Shown here in pieces: positions 62,312 to 64,000 of a stretch of DNA of 64,000 nucleotides. This DNA is from an uncultured Draconibacterium sp. Lineage in GTDB: Bacteria; Bacteroidota; Bacteroidia; Bacteroidales; Prolixibacteraceae. The notes beneath the pieces are model-generated. The model made no database searches. It saw only the letters and a list, made by a program, of their open reading frames with translations, and had not been told where the DNA came from. Where the stretch lies: the NCBI RefSeq assembly GCF_963677575.1, contig NZ_OY782038.1:5229001-5293000 (forward strand), written 5' to 3'. Within the stretch, counting starts at the first letter, position 1; every line of letters begins with the position of its first letter. A program made the position numbers and the translations under genes.

Positions 62312-64000
62312 ATGCGTCGAATACTAATTATTCTTTTCCTTTTTGTTCAGGCTTTTGCTTTTGCCCAAACCAAACAAATGAGTCTGGAAGATGCCGTTTA
62401 CGGGCGGTACACGTATTTGTATCCCGAATCTATGACCGGATTGCAATGGATGGATGACGAACATTTCTCTTTTGTTGAAGATAAATCTATCATCGCTGAA
62501 TCGGCAAAATCAGGCGAAAAAAATACTGTTGTTTCGCTCAACGAGTTGAATGAAATTACGGGTGCAAACTTAAAACGCATTCCATCATATCGCTGGATCA
62601 GCAAAACGGATCTACTGATTTCATCCGCTAAAAAATATTGGATGATTGATATTGATCAAAAGGAAGTGAAATTTCAGATTGAACTCCCTGAAGAAGCAAG
62701 CAATGCGAATTTCTCTGAAGAAGGACAATTTGTGGCTTTCACACAAGGAGATGATTTATTTGTAAGGCTGGCTGACGGAACAATAAACCAAATAACCAGC
62801 GATGGAGGCAAGGGAATTGTAAACGGACAAACCGTACACCGCAACGAGTTTGGTATTTCCGGTGGTATTTTTAATTCGCCCGAAGGAAATTTTGTGGCTT
62901 TCTACCGCAAAGACGAAAGTATGGTAAAAGATTATCCGCTGGTGGATTTTATGGCACGCGAAGCTGAATACACGCCCGTGAAATATCCGATGGCCGGAAT
63001 GGCAAGTCACCATGTAACGCTGGGCGTTTATAATTTGGAAAGTGGAAAAACAACTTTCCTGAAAACCGGTGAACCACTCGATCATTTTCTTACGAATGTG
63101 GCCTGGTCGCCCGATGAAAAATACATTTATATGGCGGAACTTAACCGCGAACAAAACCACATGCAATTGAATTGTTACGATGTGGCAACCGGTGATAAGG
63201 TGAAGACTCTTTTTGAAGAATCGTCGGATACATACGTGGAGCCGCTTTTCCCCATTCAGTTTTCGAAAGTAAATCCGAACGAATTTTATTACCTGAGCCG
63301 CCAGGATGGATGGTTTCATGTATACAAATACAATACCGATGGTGAGCTGGTTCCGCAGATTACAAAAGGAGAATGGGAAGTAACCAATATGCTTGGTTTC
63401 GATGCCAAAGAAAAGACATTATTTATTGAGGCTACAATTGACGATCCATTGCAAAACAACATTTATAAGGTAGATGTAAAATCAGGAAAAACAGAACGAC
63501 TTTCATCAGAAACAGGTGTACATAGCGGAAACTTAAGCCCGGAAGCTGGTTATATTTTAGATCGCTGGTCGGCCAAAGAAGTGCCGGGAAAAATTAATTT
63601 AGTCTCTGCAAACGGAAAAGACACGCGAACAATTTTTGAGTCGGAAGATCCCCTAAAAGATTACCAGTTGGGCGAAAACAAACTGGCAACCTTAAAAACT
63701 AAGGACGGAAAATACGACTTGCATGGGCGATTGATTCTACCGAATGATTTTGATCCGGCGAAAAAATATCCGGTTGTCGTATATGTTTATGGCGGGCCGC
63801 ACTCGCAACTGGTAACTAAAAGCTGGCACAATCAGGCACGCTGGTGGCAATATTATATGGCGGCGCAGGGCTACATTGCGTTTACGCTTGATAACCGCGG
63901 TACTCTAAATCGTGGTCGTGCTTTCGAGACAGCTATTCACCGAAATTTGGGCGTGGTGGAAACCGAAGACCAAATGCAGGGAATTGAATATTTACTTTCA
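62312..64000 (+). CDS. S9 family dipeptidyl peptidase IV-like protein (partial)
   Basis: The frame starts at ATG 62312 and is open to the end of the window: 563 residues, without the C-terminal part. A signal peptide (about 1-20, LIILFLFVQAFAFAQ) is followed by the beta-propeller domain, e.g. MPLADGT-type strands around LFVRLADGTINQITSDGG and RRNEFGISGGIFNSPEG-like sequence. The hydrolase domain starts with PVVVYVYGGPHSQLV and DNRGTLNRG; the catalytic Ser, Asp and His lie beyond the window. DPP IV-type enzymes release Xaa-Pro dipeptides in the periplasm. Confidence 0.93.
   Translation, partial: MRRILIILFLFVQAFAFAQTKQMSLEDAVYGRYTYLYPESMTGLQWMDDEHFSFVEDKSIIAESAKSGEKNTVVSLNELNEITGANLKRIPSYRWISKTDLLISSAKKYWMIDIDQKEVKFQIELPEEASNANFSEEGQFVAFTQGDDLFVRLADGTINQITSDGGKGIVNGQTVHRNEFGISGGIFNSPEGNFVAFYRKDESMVKDYPLVDFMAREAEYTPVKYPMAGMASHHVTLGVYNLESGKTTFLKTGEPLDHFLTNVAWSPDEKYIYMAELNREQNHMQLNCYDVATGDKVKTLFEESSDTYVEPLFPIQFSKVNPNEFYYLSRQDGWFHVYKYNTDGELVPQITKGEWEVTNMLGFDAKEKTLFIEATIDDPLQNNIYKVDVKSGKTERLSSETGVHSGNLSPEAGYILDRWSAKEVPGKINLVSANGKDTRTIFESEDPLKDYQLGENKLATLKTKDGKYDLHGRLILPNDFDPAKKYPVVVYVYGGPHSQLVTKSWHNQARWWQYYMAAQGYIAFTLDNRGTLNRGRAFETAIHRNLGVVETEDQMQGIEYLLS

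Noticed and set aside
1..64000. CRISPR arrays, prophage, tRNA or rRNA genes
   Set aside because: No regularly spaced direct repeats with unique spacers, phage gene runs, or tRNA/rRNA sequences were noticed while reading.

Overview
The window looks like chromosome of a Bacteroidota member, most likely order Marinilabiliales (Prolixibacteraceae-like); the family placement is inference. Supporting signs are AT-rich DNA, promoters of the Bacteroidota type (TTTG-N19/20-TAnnTTTG), families largely confined to this phylum (DUF4293, WbqC, PorT-like barrels, BatA-domain membrane proteins), SusC-like 'VVVxGYG' extensions on an anti-sigma factor and a vWA protein, and typical Bacteroidota intergenic repeats. 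No rRNA, tRNA or CRISPR array was recognised. Both ends cut a gene: a GreA/GreB-like protein on the left and an S9 peptidase on the right.

Layout. 1-5.9 kb: GreA-like fragment, a PAS histidine kinase with a four-cysteine PAS, a palindromic MITE-like repeat, the three-gene proton-translocating transhydrogenase pntAA-pntAB-pntB, and a DUF4395 membrane protein. 6.1-10.1 kb: a NarL-type two-component pair followed by a compact set of soluble ABC-type ATPase, HypB/CobW-like GTPase and 4Fe-4S protein. I do not recognise this set as a named system; it looks like a metallocentre maturation or reductive activation module. 10.1-17 kb: the selenium genes mnmH and selD overlap and are followed one base later by a VF530-type DNA-binding gene; transaldolase, an M20 deacylase, an M48 protease and a TusA-less YedF-like DsrE protein come next. 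17-31 kb: cinA, an AsmA-like protein, an SDR, the peroxide defence locus ahpF-ahpC/oxyR with overlapping divergent promoters, rocD, a BatA/vWA membrane protein, an asparaginase and a MerR regulator with a B12-type sensor domain.

31-41.6 kb: a regulator remnant, a lipoprotein, an outer-membrane barrel, an aldo/keto reductase, flavin proteins, a lipoprotein hydrolase, wbqC-lapA and dapB-lepB. 41.6-44.5 kb is a decaying patch: a glycosyltransferase relic, a Crp-like regulator, and an lpxA-like gene split by an 888-bp IS5-family element with a 3-bp AAT target duplication. 44.5-55.8 kb: a sugar nucleotidyltransferase, DUF4293, the 2-oxoglutarate dehydrogenase pair sucA-sucB (a short-period repeat forms the E2 linker), glyA, a frameshifted TauE/SafE permease, a CobW GTPase, an AEC transporter and a HAD phosphatase. 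55.8-64 kb: SIMPL protein, P1 peptidase, an NTF2-like protein, an ECF sigma/anti-sigma pair divergent from a vWA/YfbK protein, and the S9 peptidase.

How the genes fit together. Transhydrogenase (NADPH supply), AhpC/AhpF/OxyR and CinA suit redox and NAD upkeep. MnmH, SelD and the YedF-like protein suggest selenium is used at least for tRNA 2-selenouridine; no selA or selB lies here. Many intergenic gaps carry repeated short words (CACAAAG-, GCAAAGGCGC- and GGGAGC-type), and one such repeat has apparently entered the sucB coding region.
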